Below are positions 23,801 through 35,396 of a stretch of DNA of 64,000 bases, one piece after another. Positions within the stretch are counted from its first letter, which is position 1; each line of letters opens with the position of its first letter. Both the position numbers and the translations under genes were made by a program. The stretch covers positions 1,007,001 to 1,071,000 of the forward strand of contig CM033406.1 in assembly GCA_019426215.1 (NCBI GenBank), written 5' to 3'. The DNA is from Buddleja alternifolia (Eukaryota > Streptophyta > Magnoliopsida > Lamiales > Scrophulariaceae). A model generated the notes under the pieces. The model searched no databases. It saw only the letters and a program-made list of their open reading frames with translations, and was not told where the DNA came from.

Positions 23801-24819
23801 ACTAGTGGGAGCAAACTCTCGTTCTTAGTACTATATGTGGATGACATTCTACTTATAGGAAATGACATAGGAATGCTCACCACTGTCAAGAAATGGCTTT
23901 CGAGTACGTTTTCCATGAAAGACTTGGGAGAAGCCATATACATTCTAGGAATTCGTATCTACAGGGATAGAACGAATAGAATGATAGGCCTCTCTTAAGC
24001 CCTTTACTTAGAAAAGGTCCTAAAGAGGTTGAGGATGGACAACTCTAAGAAAGGGTTTCTTCCCATGAGGCATGGAGTACACTTATCCAAGTCTATGTGT
24101 CCTTAAAGTGAGGAAGATAGACAAGAGATGAGTAATGTACCCTATGCTTCGGCAGTTGGTAGCTTGATGTATGCAATGCTGTGTACTAAACCCGACATTG
24201 CATATGCTATGAGCGTGGTGAGTCGATTTCAGGCAAACCCGGGAAAGGAACATTGGATAGCTGTGAAGAATATCCCAAAGTATCTGAAAAGAACTAAGGA
24301 TATGATTCTCATCTATGGAGGTGGAGACCTGAAGATGGAAGGTTATTCTGATTCAGACTTTCAGTCTGATGTTGATGAACGAAAATCCACTTCAGGGTTT
24401 GTTTTTACTCTCAATGGTGGAGCGGTGTCTTGGAAGAGCTCCAAGCAAAGCACAACCACTGATTCCACCACTGAAGCAGAGTTTGTAGCAGCCTCAGAGG
24501 CAGCGAAAGAATCTGTTTGGATGAGGAAGTTTCTTGGGAACTTGGAACGGTCCCTAGTGCTTAGCTCTCGTTGCCACTTTATTGTGATAACAATGGAGTG
24601 ATAGCGCAAGCCAAGGAACCGAGGTCTCATAACAAGTCCAAACATATTGAGAGAAGATTTCACATCATCAGGGAGATCATTGGCAGAGGAGAGATAGCAG
24701 TGCAGAAAATAGCCTCAGCTGACAATATAGCTGACCCATTCACCAAACCACTACCTCAGGCTGTTTTGGACCAACACCTGGAAAGGATGGGTATTAGATA
24801 CCACAATGAGTGGCATTGA
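20887..24819 (+). pseudogene. Ty1/copia gag-pol polyprotein, decayed
   Basis: Domain order is gag, protease, integrase, RT, RNase H, which defines Ty1/copia. Seen: gag from 20887; a zinc knuckle C-x2-C-x4-H at about 21650 whose last Cys is replaced by Tyr; protease D-S-G-A-S (about 21783); gag-pre-integrase H-L-R-L-G-H (22190); integrase T-D, T-D-D and R-G-G-E-Y (22370-22580); RT Y-V-D-D (about 23837); RNase H S-S-T-T-E-A-E-like and L-Y-C-D-N-N (24450-24585). Lesions include stops at 21208, 21367, 21854, 21971, 22673, 23570, 23996 and about 24103 and frameshifts near 21305 and 24560. It is non-functional. The polypurine tract AGTGGGAGAT (24825-24834) leads directly into the 3' LTR. Confidence 0.93.
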
Positions 24820-24834
24820 GTGCAAGTGGGAGAT

Positions 24835-26608
24835 TGTTAGGATTATGCCCTCAGATGTCATAGAGTATAGAATGTATAGGGTATATATCTTGTATTGAAC
24901 TTAAACTCTTCTTAAATAAAAGGCATTATTGAGTTTTCACTTAATTCTTATCTGCATATATAAGTTGTGTAAAGCGTTTTGTCCATGTTTTCAGTGCGAT
25001 CCCTCTACTTCCTATGGGATAGAAAGATTGACACTAGAGAGACCGATCTTGATTACTAAAATAAGTTCGCAAGTAATATGAAGTCTTTAATGGACAAATA
25101 AAGATTTCGAATACTTCTACAATCTTAGCTCCGACATGGGAGTGCCTGTCTGGTATCATGGGATGATAGGAGATAAAGATTGTAGACACGTCAGTGGAAC
25201 TCATATGTTCGAGCACGACTCGCATCGGTTCTGTCACATGGGTTTTCACTCTGTGACTGTCAATGACGGAACTGATTATGCGTAATAGGTATATGTGAAC
25301 CTTTGACCTGAAGTATCTGGCTGATGATGGACTTGTGTCGTCCAGTCTTTCACTAGAGTAGTTAGACCCAATTCACCCTTTGGTGGGGTCAACCTCGAAA
25401 TGCGGACTTGATGGGCAAGTGGTAATCTTAGCAGATATCTAATATGGGATTTGTTCTCTCATAAGTGAATGAGTATGTACCCTATGTAATTATAGATAAA
25501 TAGAGATCAAAGTCTCTGGCCAAAGCAAACGAGACGATTGTGCTTGGCACTAAATCGATTTCAATGATCTCGTATTTATTATGATTTATACATATGGTGA
25601 AGTCCAGTGAGTTTGACATAACCATGACCCTCACTTCACCGGGGAACGTGAACAAAGGGTTTATACATATACGGTATTTACGATTGGAAGGTTTCGGAAT
25701 GATCCTATCATTCGTTTTCGTTTTGGTTATGAAGTGGGCCACGTGACTGGCTAGATGTTACCCATTTCCTTTGGTTTCCTCTCATTGCCAAACGAAACGA
25801 ACCTAAAGAATCGCGCTAAAGGATTGACAAAGAAAAATGAAGAAAAAAGAATTTCTATTATTTCTCCTGGGAGTTTTAATTTATTGGATAAATTAAATAA
25901 TTAATTATTCATTAGATGAAATAATGATAAAATTAATTATTAATTAATTTCCTTGTGAAATTTATTAATGAATTAATTTATCTAATTAATTTGGTTAATT
26001 AATTAATTAATTAATTTATTGGATATAATAATTTATTAATCGAAATAAGAAATTAATTAAATAAAACAAATCTCGGGCTAAATAAGGAGTCCAATTGGAC
26101 GCCTATGAGGCCTCAAAGTGGCGTCTTTGAGAGGCTACATATTAGGGCTCTTTTGTTTTGACTTGTTCAATAAGTCATGAAGTATATAAAGACTCTTTGA
26201 CTTAGAACAAGAAAGAAAAAGAATACACAACTCTCATAACTCTCAAAAGAAAGAAAAAATATTCCTCCCCTCTTCCATACCTAGCCGTCGACCATAGAGA
26301 AAGAAGAAAGGGGATTTTTCGTTTGTTGATCCATGCGTAACGATTTAGAGACGATGTATTTTCGTTGTTTGGATCAAGTTCAAGTTTGAAGAATCAAACC
26401 AAAGGATTGAAGATATGGAAGCTTCAATATTTCAAGTTTGGAGAAGAAGAAGTTTTTCTCCATCATTATATTCGTATTAACGAGTAAGTTTTATTCGTTA
26501 TATGCTTTTAGATTCAATTATGCGAATTAGAGTACCAATTGGATTTTCGTTTTTTAATTTTTGAAATTCCTTCCGCTGCGTTTATGCTTTTTCGAACGAA
26601 ACCCAACA
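24835..26608 (+). repeat. Ty1/copia 3' LTR
   Basis: TGTTAGGATT to CCCAACA, 1,774 bp, directly after the polypurine tract of the copia body and followed by TTATCCACAT, the same insertion-site sequence that follows the solo LTR at 6910. It carries the unoccupied version of the hAT insertion seen in the solo LTR. Confidence 0.92.
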
Positions 26609-26864
26609 TTATCCACATAGAAAAGAGATGGATTCATTGGTGGTATTCATTTTAAATATTATAAATAGTTATTGCCCCATGCGTTTCACGGGAACAAATT
26701 TATTTGCAAAATAATTCATCACTTAAGGTCTTAAATATAACTTCACATTATCCAAAAATATATCGGTATAATTTTTCTTCATTTTATGAAAATCTATACA
26801 CTTATACAATAATACGCAACAATATATATACAAACAAAAACTCAATAGAATCACAATTAGAATA

Positions 26865-26913
<49 letters not shown>

Positions 26914-28275
26914 TAAGAAGTGACTTTAAGAAGGAAAAAAAGAGGATTTGACATATTTTCACATCACACAAAAGAGAATGATGAAGCATATTTGGTAGCG
27001 AAGATGTCATGTAAGTTAAATTTCATAAATTGTATGATTTCCATAATCGTGAACTTCTTGATTTTCACCTAATTTTAACAAATAAGACTAACCTTTGTCC
27101 AAAGTCTATTGATAAAATAATCATACGTAAATAATAATATGTGAGCCATATATTTCTTACATGTCAATGATGAGATTTATTTTGAGGAGAGAAGGAGAAG
27201 ACAATTGTAAACTTATATTCTTATTGGCTAATGCAATGGTTTTCAATATTTGGAAGACTAATTTTTAGAAAATCAATACTGACTAAATTAAGAAACTTAA
27301 TTATCATTAGTGGATCTATATTATACATTGTTATGTTTTTAGACTTTAATGAGGACTAAAATTTTGAAGTTCACAGAGATTGGATCAATCAAGACAAAAG
27401 ACTTATTTCATAAACGAATTCTAGAATAGCACAATAGATTAAAGAACTATATACAAAATTAAGACAAAATATCAGCCCCTTTTTAGATAACGAAATTAAA
27501 AAAAATTAATATTTAACCAACTTAAGGTAATAACATTTTAGAAAGAATCAAATATGTGATATTCATTATTAATTTATTTGGAAAAAAGGATGATCAGGCT
27601 ATGAAAACTATGTAGGCATTAGTTGAGAGAAAAATCAGAAAAAAAAAAGAGGCAAATTTAGTTATATTTCAAAGCTGATAATGGACGAAACTATCAATCA
27701 AAAGTAAAATGTAGTTGACTTGAAGAAAATATGCATTGCACAAACTCACAGATGCTACTTCCATAAGGGATAAGTACACTATTACAAATTAAAAGAAAGA
27801 AAAATATAATTAATATAATATGCACAAATTTGCATTGAAATATTTTAAAAGGACACTGCATAATATTAAACTTTATTATAGCATAATATGGAGTTTGGCA
27901 CAACTGCAAAGATGGAGATTTGGAAGGGTGTGAACGATTAAGTAGAAGAAATCATAACTTTAACATCGACCACATGTAATAACATTTTATCTGCATAATA
28001 GTAGAAGAAATTAGTCCACCTATGCTTCCCAAGCTATTCCTGAGGTTTATGTGTATATGTATGTGAAATATATAATGCGAGATATTCATTCCATTAAGTT
28101 ATTAGATTCAATTTAGATCGAAACGTAATTTAAGCAAAGAATAGAAATCATATTAAGTTAAAGAAATTATGACGGAAACAAACCATTCTACGGTTACATA
28201 AACAAAATTAATTCACAATGATGCAGTATGACTGACACATTCTATCTATAAACATTTGACTAATTCCAATAAGAA
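26609..28275. repeat. Duplicated flank, copy B
   Basis: Matches 6911-7200 plus 17280-18788 of copy A, but runs through an (AT)n tract (about 26872-26908) without the 10-kb insertion and without the fold-back element. No gene is recognised. Confidence 0.9.
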
Positions 28276-29322
28276 ACATACGCACTTTCTAGAAATTTCA
28301 AATGCAAACACAAATGCTTAATAAATTATGGAATAATGGTTTTAAATTAAGGAACAAAAAATTAATGGATATAATTTTGTAAAATTTTGACTGCATATTT
28401 ACGTGGACACTTTTAGTAGAATAGGAGTTACAATCCTATACATAGAATGTACGTAGAATAGGAGTTACAATTTAATCACTAACTAATATCATTTTAATAT
28501 CATTAAGTAATCACTATTATTAATACTAAGTCATTTGTAAAAATGGAAAATGGTTTACATGGCACAATGAAGCAATATCAACTTATCCACCTCATTGTCC
28601 ACATAAGAAAGAGATTGAAACATGGGTTCGTATTCATTTTAAATATTATAATAAGATTAGATTTATTTTAGTTTAAATACTATGGTTAGAGTAAGCTATC
28701 ACTAAAAGAAGAAAAAGGAAAAACATCAATAAATTAAAATAAAAATAAAACAAAACAAAAAATGTAAAGGAAAAGGAATACAACCTTATAACTGTAAGTT
28801 GCATTATATTTGCACCTCCTGAGTTAATGGACAACAAATATCTCTTGAGATATTTTCATCAGCAAAAATACGGTAAAATTGCAACTCTGGTATCTCCAAT
28901 TGGTCTATACCGTTTTTGGGCACTATATTTTGGCATACTAGCAATTTGGGTAGACTAAGTTTCAAAAATGGCAATTTCAGTACAAATTTCGTCGAAAATT
29001 TTGAAAATTGACTGGAAAATATCAATTGGAGGAAAAATTGACTTGAAGGAATTTTGCTGAAATGGGAGAAAAAATCAACCTTCAAATTTGGGATTTTTGC
29101 ATATGGAGGGTGACGTGGTTCGATTTTTCCACCTATATAATCATGTAAGATTATATAAGATTTTATACACATATAAGATTATATAATAATAACAGTAATT
29201 CTGATAATCATGTATTTCTATTTAAAACTTTTACACATTCAAAGTAAATAAAAAATTAATATACAATAAGTATCTGTATATTAGTAAATTCGTTCATATA
29301 TGTACCTATTATAATATTATAC

Positions 29323-29363
<41 letters not shown>

Positions 29364-29599
29364 ACACAAGTATTCATCATTTATAGTCCCGCATCTTTTC
29401 AGTTTGTGATACTTAAGTCCCTCATGTCATATTTTTGTCACTAAAATCCCTCATGTCCTTATTTCTGTGTCACTTTAGTCCTTTTCAGATTTTAATGAAA
29501 TAATGTTATTTCAAACAAGTCCTCAAACTTTTAATTACTTTAAAAAACAGTCCTATAAAAAGAGAAATAATCCGGTAATGCCCCAATTTAAGCAAAAGA
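28276..29599. other. No gene recognised; diverged third copy of the LTR target site
   Basis: AT-rich DNA. At about 28548-28665 a stretch resembles 4075-4123 joined directly to 6916-6985 (shared phrases TTTACATGGCA, AACTTATCCA, TATTCATTTTAAATATTATA), an older relative of the LTR insertion site without an LTR. The minus-strand frame at 28804-29172 looks like repeat DNA. An (AT)n tract lies near 29325-29359, and 29380-29520 is part of an inverted repeat around the pararetrovirus. Confidence 0.5.
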
Positions 29600-29617
29600 A
29601 GGATCCTGCTTGAAAAA

Positions 29618-29632
29618 TAGTATCAGAGCCTA
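29618..29632 (+). other. Pararetroviral minus-strand primer site
   Basis: AGTATCAGAGCCTAG, one mismatch from the initiator-Met tRNA site TGGTATCAGAGCC. In caulimovirids this site marks the map origin and precedes the first ORF, as here (ATG at 29707). Confidence 0.8.
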
Positions 29633-29706
29633 GGTTTTATTGATGAAATATTTAAATTGGTTACATAAGAAGTATTTTACCTCTAAAATGAGGAGAATTA
29701 AAAGGA

Positions 29707-29970
29707 ATGGAACCGAATAATAGTTCGATCTATGAAGAAAACAAGGAGTATTTCCAGATTCTGGAAAATTAACGAGAAAAAAGGATTGATAAATTAATCC
29801 GTAAGGTCAAAAGGATTTCGTATGAAATCAAACACGAGATTGCCAGAGCCCAAAAGGAAACTCCGGCAGCGGATTTACCAGCATCGATAAGATACTATGA
29901 CAGGAAGTTATCGATGAATGATAAATTCAAAGGAAATGTCGCGAGGGATTTACAACTCGTAGAAATCTAA
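29707..29970 (+). pseudogene. Pararetrovirus small ORF 1 remnant
   Basis: A frame of 88 codons from ATG 29707 to TAA 29968-29970, interrupted by an in-frame TAA at 29770-29772. It is charged and rich in Lys and Glu, with predicted helical content. Position (first ORF after the PBS) and size match the short first ORF of several caulimovirids. Function unknown. Confidence 0.6.
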
Positions 29971-30013
29971 GGCAAATGGCTCGGGAAAGCAAATAAAGGT
30001 AACTCTTTTATTT

Positions 30014-30383
30014 ATGAATTGGAAAGAGATTGAACCGGATACATCTAAGATTTCTAAAGATCTTGGAGAAATCCAAAAGACAATTCAAGATTACGGATAT
30101 AGGCTAGAACATCTACCTATGAAAATCGAAAACTTGAACCGGAAAGTTGAGGAAATCCTCAATATTTCCAGATCTAAATAGATCTATAATAGATCTAAAG
30201 ACAATAGTCCTAGATCTGAGAGAACGACAAGGTATTACCGGTACATCCAAATCAAAAAGGGATAGAATTGGCGATGCACTTGGACGAGTACCTCTTCTAC
30301 ATCAGAAGGGAAAGGCTAAGGAAATACCTAAGCTTAAGACACAAGAAGAACTACTCATTGATATCCTTAGAAGTATTAACTAA
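30014..30383 (+). pseudogene. Pararetrovirus small ORF 2 remnant (coiled-coil-like)
   Basis: The frame from ATG 30014 runs to TAG 30179-30181 with heptad-like spacing of Ile, Leu and Met, resembling a coiled coil. A second frame (30147-30383) carries on with a basic, Lys-rich tail, so the original ORF has probably been frameshifted near 30150-30180. Small virion-associated proteins of caulimovirids have this general make-up: helical N-terminus, basic C-terminus. That role is inferred from position and composition only. Confidence 0.5.
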
Positions 30384-31815
30384 TATAGATATATCAAGAG
30401 TAGATCCATCTGATCTTCAAGAATTAGCTGAGTCTTTTTCACAATTAAATGTTGTGGACCTAGCTAATATAAAAACCCATGAATTAGCACTGGGATTTCC
30501 AGCGCTGGGAGAAAGTTCAGCATCTAATAATCCTCCACAGGATGAACCGATGCGAGAAGGTGAAGATTTGCATACAAACGCAGAACCCGCTCTTAGAGGG
30601 GTGACGTTTAGAGAAAATCACACAAGAAATCCAAATAGGATACCAGAAAACACACCTTGGGCAGGGACTATGTCATAATCCTTGAATCCCTATGGTACTA
30701 TCCTAAATTTGGATATAATAGATTTCAGAAACATCGAGAAATTAATCGATGAATGGGTAGCCTCTATGAAAATAACCGCTACTACTCTGGAACTAGATAA
30801 AGAAAACTTCATTAGATTAATGGAGTTAAGATTAGAAGGATCTGTGAAGGTAGGTTGGGAATGCACCCTAGCAGAATCTAAGCAAGAGGTGTTAGCCGGA
30901 GAATCTAAAAGCACTATTGCAGATAGATTCAGAAGGATAACCAAATTAAATTTTATCGGAGATGGATACTTTGGTGAAAATAATGCAGAAAGAACCAGAG
31001 AGTACACACAGGCACTCTATGATCTTGAATTAAGAAATATTTGCGCCATTGATGAATATAACTATTGGTTTTGAAAATATTTCTTTCATGTGAATGTTAG
31101 TGCAGAAATTGCTGCACCTATGTTCTTTGCAAAAATCTGTAGCCCTTGGAGCGAAATGTTAATACATCCTTACAAGGTTCCGGAAGGGCAAGTTGATACA
31201 GTAGCCAGACGAATGTCTTTCTTAAAAGACAAACTAAAGGACTGGTGTTAACAAGCCGCGGTTCAAAAGAACATGAAAAAACTAAGAGGAAAAATGAAGA
31301 AAACCCCTCTTTGTTGTGATAATAATGATTTTCCAACAATTATTGGAGAATCAATGGAGCAGAGAAAGAAGAGAAAGCACTTTGTTCGCGCTGATAACAT
31401 CAGCAACAAAAGGCGATCTTCTTTCAGACGCAAGTCTTGGTGGTTTAAATCAAAAGCCCGATCTTACAAATTTGGCCAAAGATCCGGACCGACCAGGGTG
31501 TCTTCCCAAGGATCTCGGAAATCCGACGGAAAGAAACCTATAAGACGAACTTTCAGAAGGGCTCTCACCAGAACAAATGAAAGCTTCAAAGATTGTAACT
31601 GCTGGACATGTGGAGCTCGTGGCCACATTTCACCAGATTGTCCGCAAAAAAGTGGTGAATTAAAACAATTTGAAGCCACTACAGACATACTGGATGCAAT
31701 TTTTTATGGTGATTTGGTACCACTTTACCAATTCGAAAGTATTCCCTCAGACGAAAGTGTCTATGAGGAAGAAATAGAAAGTGATTTCGATGAAACATCA
31801 ACCGAATCGGAATAA
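30268..31815 (+). pseudogene. Pararetrovirus coat protein, interrupted
   Basis: One reading frame spans the whole interval, broken by TAA 30676-30678, TGA 31072-31074 and TAA at about 31249. The middle has the caulimovirid capsid pattern, with A-L-Y-D-L-E-L then C-A-I-D-E-Y (about 31012-31065). A strongly basic region follows (31350-31560), then a retroviral-type zinc knuckle C-x2-C-x4-H-x4-C (about 31600-31642) that would bind the pregenomic RNA, and an acidic C-terminus. Acidic ends flanking a basic and zinc-knuckle core are typical of caulimovirid coat proteins. The start is uncertain because the N-terminal part overlaps ORF 2. Confidence 0.85.
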
Positions 31816-32101
31816 TAATTTCAGGAAAAATATGCCTGGAATTTCTATTTATACAGTTCCACAGCTTAGAACTGTTATCTCTGACTTCAGAGAAAAAATA
31901 GAAAGAAGTAGAACCATAATCCAGCATTATGAATCTGCTATTCAATTATTAGGTGAAACACCACTTCGCCTAAGAAAAATAATTGAGCATGAGACCAAGA
32001 TTCAAATCTGGTCAGATAATATTCATACTCTAGAAGAACTCATCGAGAGTATGATTAAAAATAATCGTTCTATATTCCAAGAAAGAAACAATCCTTTCTA
32101 A
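31781..32101 (+). CDS. Pararetrovirus small ORF between coat and movement proteins
   Basis: An uninterrupted frame of 106 codons that overlaps the end of the coat protein frame by 35 bases and whose stop overlaps the next start (TAATG at 32099-32103). It is predicted helical with many charged residues and no recognised domain. Stop-start overlaps suit the termination-reinitiation translation used by pararetroviruses. It may be a separate small virion-associated protein or the start of the next gene. Confidence 0.55.
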   Translation: MISMKHQPNRNNNFRKNMPGISIYTVPQLRTVISDFREKIERSRTIIQHYESAIQLLGETPLRLRKIIEHETKIQIWSDNIHTLEELIESMIKNNRSIFQERNNPF

Positions 32102-33318
32102 TGGAATACTCCAACGAAGGAGATAGGCTTCAAACAACGGACATCCTAGCTGGTTTCTTTTCCAAGGCATCTATATCAGATAAAACTATGGAAAAGATCA
32201 TGAGGCAAGACTCTATCATTGGTAAATACGATGGTTTTAGAGTCAGCGGAGTTAGTAGAATCCTAAATCAAATAGGATTAAATCAAAGGCGGCATAACAT
32301 CATATACAAAGTAAGTTCTGGGGAATTTGCAATCCCTATGGAATTAACTGGTAATGTGATGAATATGCAACTCATCCCGAAAGAAGAAATTCTGGAAGAA
32401 TTGGGTAAGCTGAAAGAGGAAGAAGCCCTTACTTTGAAATGGATCCATATAGGAACCATTGAAGTAGTAATTAAAGCTACTTTCAAAGAAGGTGTTAATT
32501 CGCCATTACATTTGTCCATAATGGATAAAAGAATTAACAACCTAAGAGATGGTTATCTTGGTACAATGGTAGGAAATTTATATGCAGGCAAACTTATGTT
32601 TGATATTCATCTAAGAATTGCATATAACCTAGCGGACCAAGATTTTAGCCGAATCTTAACCCTTCATCAAGATTTCAAAAGAACAGATCTGATGAAAGAA
32701 GGGAATAGACCATATTCTATTACATATAGAATTGCTTATGCACTTTCCAATACACATCATTCTGATTTTTTTATCCGGAAAGAATATATTGAAATTCCAA
32801 AAATTTTCAAGGAATTTGCTAAGGTAATGGCAGCCGATCCGATTCAAATACCAAGGACTGGTGGTGTGGATATCTTAATCGGAGACCATCCAGTTCTAGA
32901 TCGCTCAATGAGTTCTAGAACAGATCTTAATAGCAGGATGTCCTTTTTAGAAGAAAGGATAAGGAGTTTGAAAGAAAAAGAATTAATCAAGAATCCAACT
33001 CCTCAGGCTATTCGGGTAGATAATGTAAAAATTAAATGCCCGGAAGGATGGAAAGGCGTGCAAGTAATATTTGATATTACAGAGAAAGATAATTACTTTC
33101 CTTGTGATGATCTATATCACTTGTAGCAATCTACTGTCAGCAATTATGAAGGTATGCTAGAAATAGCAGGATATGAAGTATTTGTTACAGGAATTGCAGG
33201 ACGGGACCCAGGAATGGTTATTCTAGGATTAAGTTTCCTTGACAAACACAAACCTTGGGGAAGAAAAGTAAAAGACATGGAATTTAACTTGGATGGACAT
33301 ATTATTCAAGTTGAATAA
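32101..33318 (+). pseudogene. Pararetrovirus movement protein (30K superfamily)
   Basis: The frame is open from ATG 32101 to TAG 33124-33126 (341 aa) and continues in frame to TAA 33316-33318. The central region (about residues 115-230) shows the caulimovirid movement-protein pattern: I-G-T-I-E-V-V-I-K-A, then D-K-R-I-N-N-L-R-D, then G-N-L-Y-A-G-K-L-M-F, then I-T-Y-R-I-A-Y-A-L-S-N-T-H-H. In this superfamily the protein opens plasmodesmata for cell-to-cell spread. The stretch after 33126 has a retropepsin-like C-terminal look, so the TAG may be a late mutation inside a longer frame or the true end of the protein. It is the best preserved gene of this copy. Confidence 0.85.
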
Positions 33319-33699
33319 ATGACTAGTCCTTTTTCTATATACATATCTGTTGGTATGCTATATGAACAATATAAGTCAGAATATTTTGCAGCTTATATTG
33401 ATTCTGGATCAGGGATTTGTACATCAAAACCTGGTGTTTTCCCTAGCAATGCTATGGAAGCTTTACCCATTATTGCGGGAAGGGATTCCTCTAAGAAAAT
33501 CCTCATTCTCAATAAGGAAATCCGAGAAGCGCATATCATGATTGGAGGAGCATTTGGCACACCTTGGTTCAAGGTAAAAATACCACTCATATATTTTCAT
33601 GATACTGGAGCAGATATTTTGTTGGGTAATAATTTTATCCAAACCTTTGCAAAATATGTGGAAGATAACAACAAAAATTTGTTGAGTTTTTACTACTAA
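33319..33699 (+). pseudogene. Pararetrovirus aspartic protease region
   Basis: The ATG follows the previous stop directly (TAA-ATG). Near residue 30 the motif Y-I-D-S-G-S-G stands where retropepsins have D-T/S-G, and a second D-T-G-A-D-I-L-L-G near residue 95 fits the second conserved part of a pepsin-like fold. The frame ends at about 33699, and the following RT region is in other frames, so the protease-RT polyprotein is broken here. Confidence 0.75.
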
Positions 33700-33721
33700 T
33701 TGTCGTAATAAAATATGAGTT

Positions 33722-35396
33722 TTGGGGCGAGCAAAAGCTTTTAATAGGATTATGCCTATTAATTTTCGCAACAAACGTGGTGATTTTAATCCTGATTCCA
33801 AATTAACCCATCCTAAAATGAAGGATAAACGGAGATTTGGAAAAGCTCTTTTGACTTTTAGACTACATGGTCTAATTGAAAGTACGGACGAAAACTGTTA
33901 TGAGAATTCAAAAGAAGAAATACAACTTCTTAAGAATGAATTACAGAACAAGTCCATGGATAACATTGACGAAGAAAGGTTACTTTCTCTTGAAAATGTT
34001 AAGCGACTAATTCAAAGGAACTTTAACGAGAATCCTTTGGCTTAGTGGGATAAAAACAAGATCGAAGCTACTATGAAAGTGAAAAAAACAATGCAAGTAC
34101 GAGTATGTTCGATACAAGCCAATCCAGATGAATATGGAGGATAAGAAGGATATGCGAACAATTATCAAAGAGCATATCGATCTCAACCTCATAGAACCTG
34201 GAATCTCTGCTTATAGTAACCCTGGTTTTCTGGTAAGAAACCATGGTGAGGTAAAAAGAGGAAATGCTAGATTAGTAATCAATTATCAAGGTATCAACAA
34301 GATACTGGAATTTGATGGTTACTATATCCCAAGTAGAGAACACTTAATTGAGTGCATTAAAGATGCTAAGGTGTTTTCAAAATTTGATTGTAAATCTGGT
34401 TTTTATCAGATTAAGATGGAAAAGGAATCTAGAAAATATACGGCATTTTCTACTCCACAAGGTCAATATATCTGGAATGTTCTTCCAATGGGATTAGCAA
34501 ACGCACCCCAGATATATCAAAGAAAGATGGATAATCTGTTTAAAGATTATTTCGAGTTTATGTTTGTCTATATTGACGACGTATTAATTGCATCTAGAAA
34601 TATGAAAGATCATATTAAACATCTTGAAATATTTTCTAATGTATGTTTTAAGGAAGGATTAGTGCTTTCAGAAAAGAAAGCAATAATTGGAGTTAATAAG
34701 ATTGAATTTCTTGGCATTCTTATTGACGAAACAGGTATTGAACTCCAGGAACATATTGTGAAAAAAATACGCAATTTTCCTGATGTTTTAAAAGATAAAA
34801 AAATAGATTCAAAGCTTTTTGGGAATTGTTAACTTTGCAGGTATCTTTATCAAAGATTTGGCCAAGTACAGGAAAGATTTCTGACCTCTTTTAAAAGAAA
34901 CAGAAAGCTCGAAATGGAAGTGGGAAGAAATTCACACTCAAAGAATTCGTGAGTTGAAACAAGTTTGTAATAACTTGCCTAAACTCGCAATACCACAAGA
35001 CAAAGATGATTTTATTGTCTATACAGATGCCAATGATTATAGATGGGCAACAGTACTCATGAAAAGAAAAACTACAGGGGAAGAACCTTATAGATATGCA
35101 GGAGGATTGTTCACTGAACAACAAGCCAGTGTTTGGCACATAAACGAGAAAGAATTCTTTGCTGTTTGGAAGGCATTTAAAAAATGGCCATTATTTCTAT
35201 TAGCAAAAGAATTTACTTTAAAAGTTGATAATACGAATGTCAAAGCCTTTTTGAAAAATAAACTTGAATAAAAAATAGAAAAGGCACGTATTCTCAAATG
35301 GCAAGCTGACTGTCAATATTATTGTTTTGACATTATTATCGTGAAATCTCATGAAAATGTTCTTGCAAATTTCTTGACAAGAGATGGAAGTGTCTG
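33722..35396 (+). pseudogene. Pararetrovirus reverse transcriptase and RNase H, frameshifted
   Basis: The linker and RT entry lie in one frame (33722-34045), the RT core in another (34128-34832) and the RNase H in a third (to 35396), so at least two frameshifts separate them; stops include one near 34882 and one at 35269-35271. The RT core has R-L-V-I-N-Y, F-S-K-F-D-C-K-S-G-F, V-L-P-M-G-L-A-N-A-P and the catalytic Y-I-D-D-V-L (about 34570). RNase H shows Y-T-D-A-N (about 35022), the Glu of E-K-E-F-F-A-V-W (35150) and V-D-N-T-N (35224). There is no integrase. The original enzyme copied pregenomic RNA into DNA; this copy cannot encode it. Confidence 0.9.
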
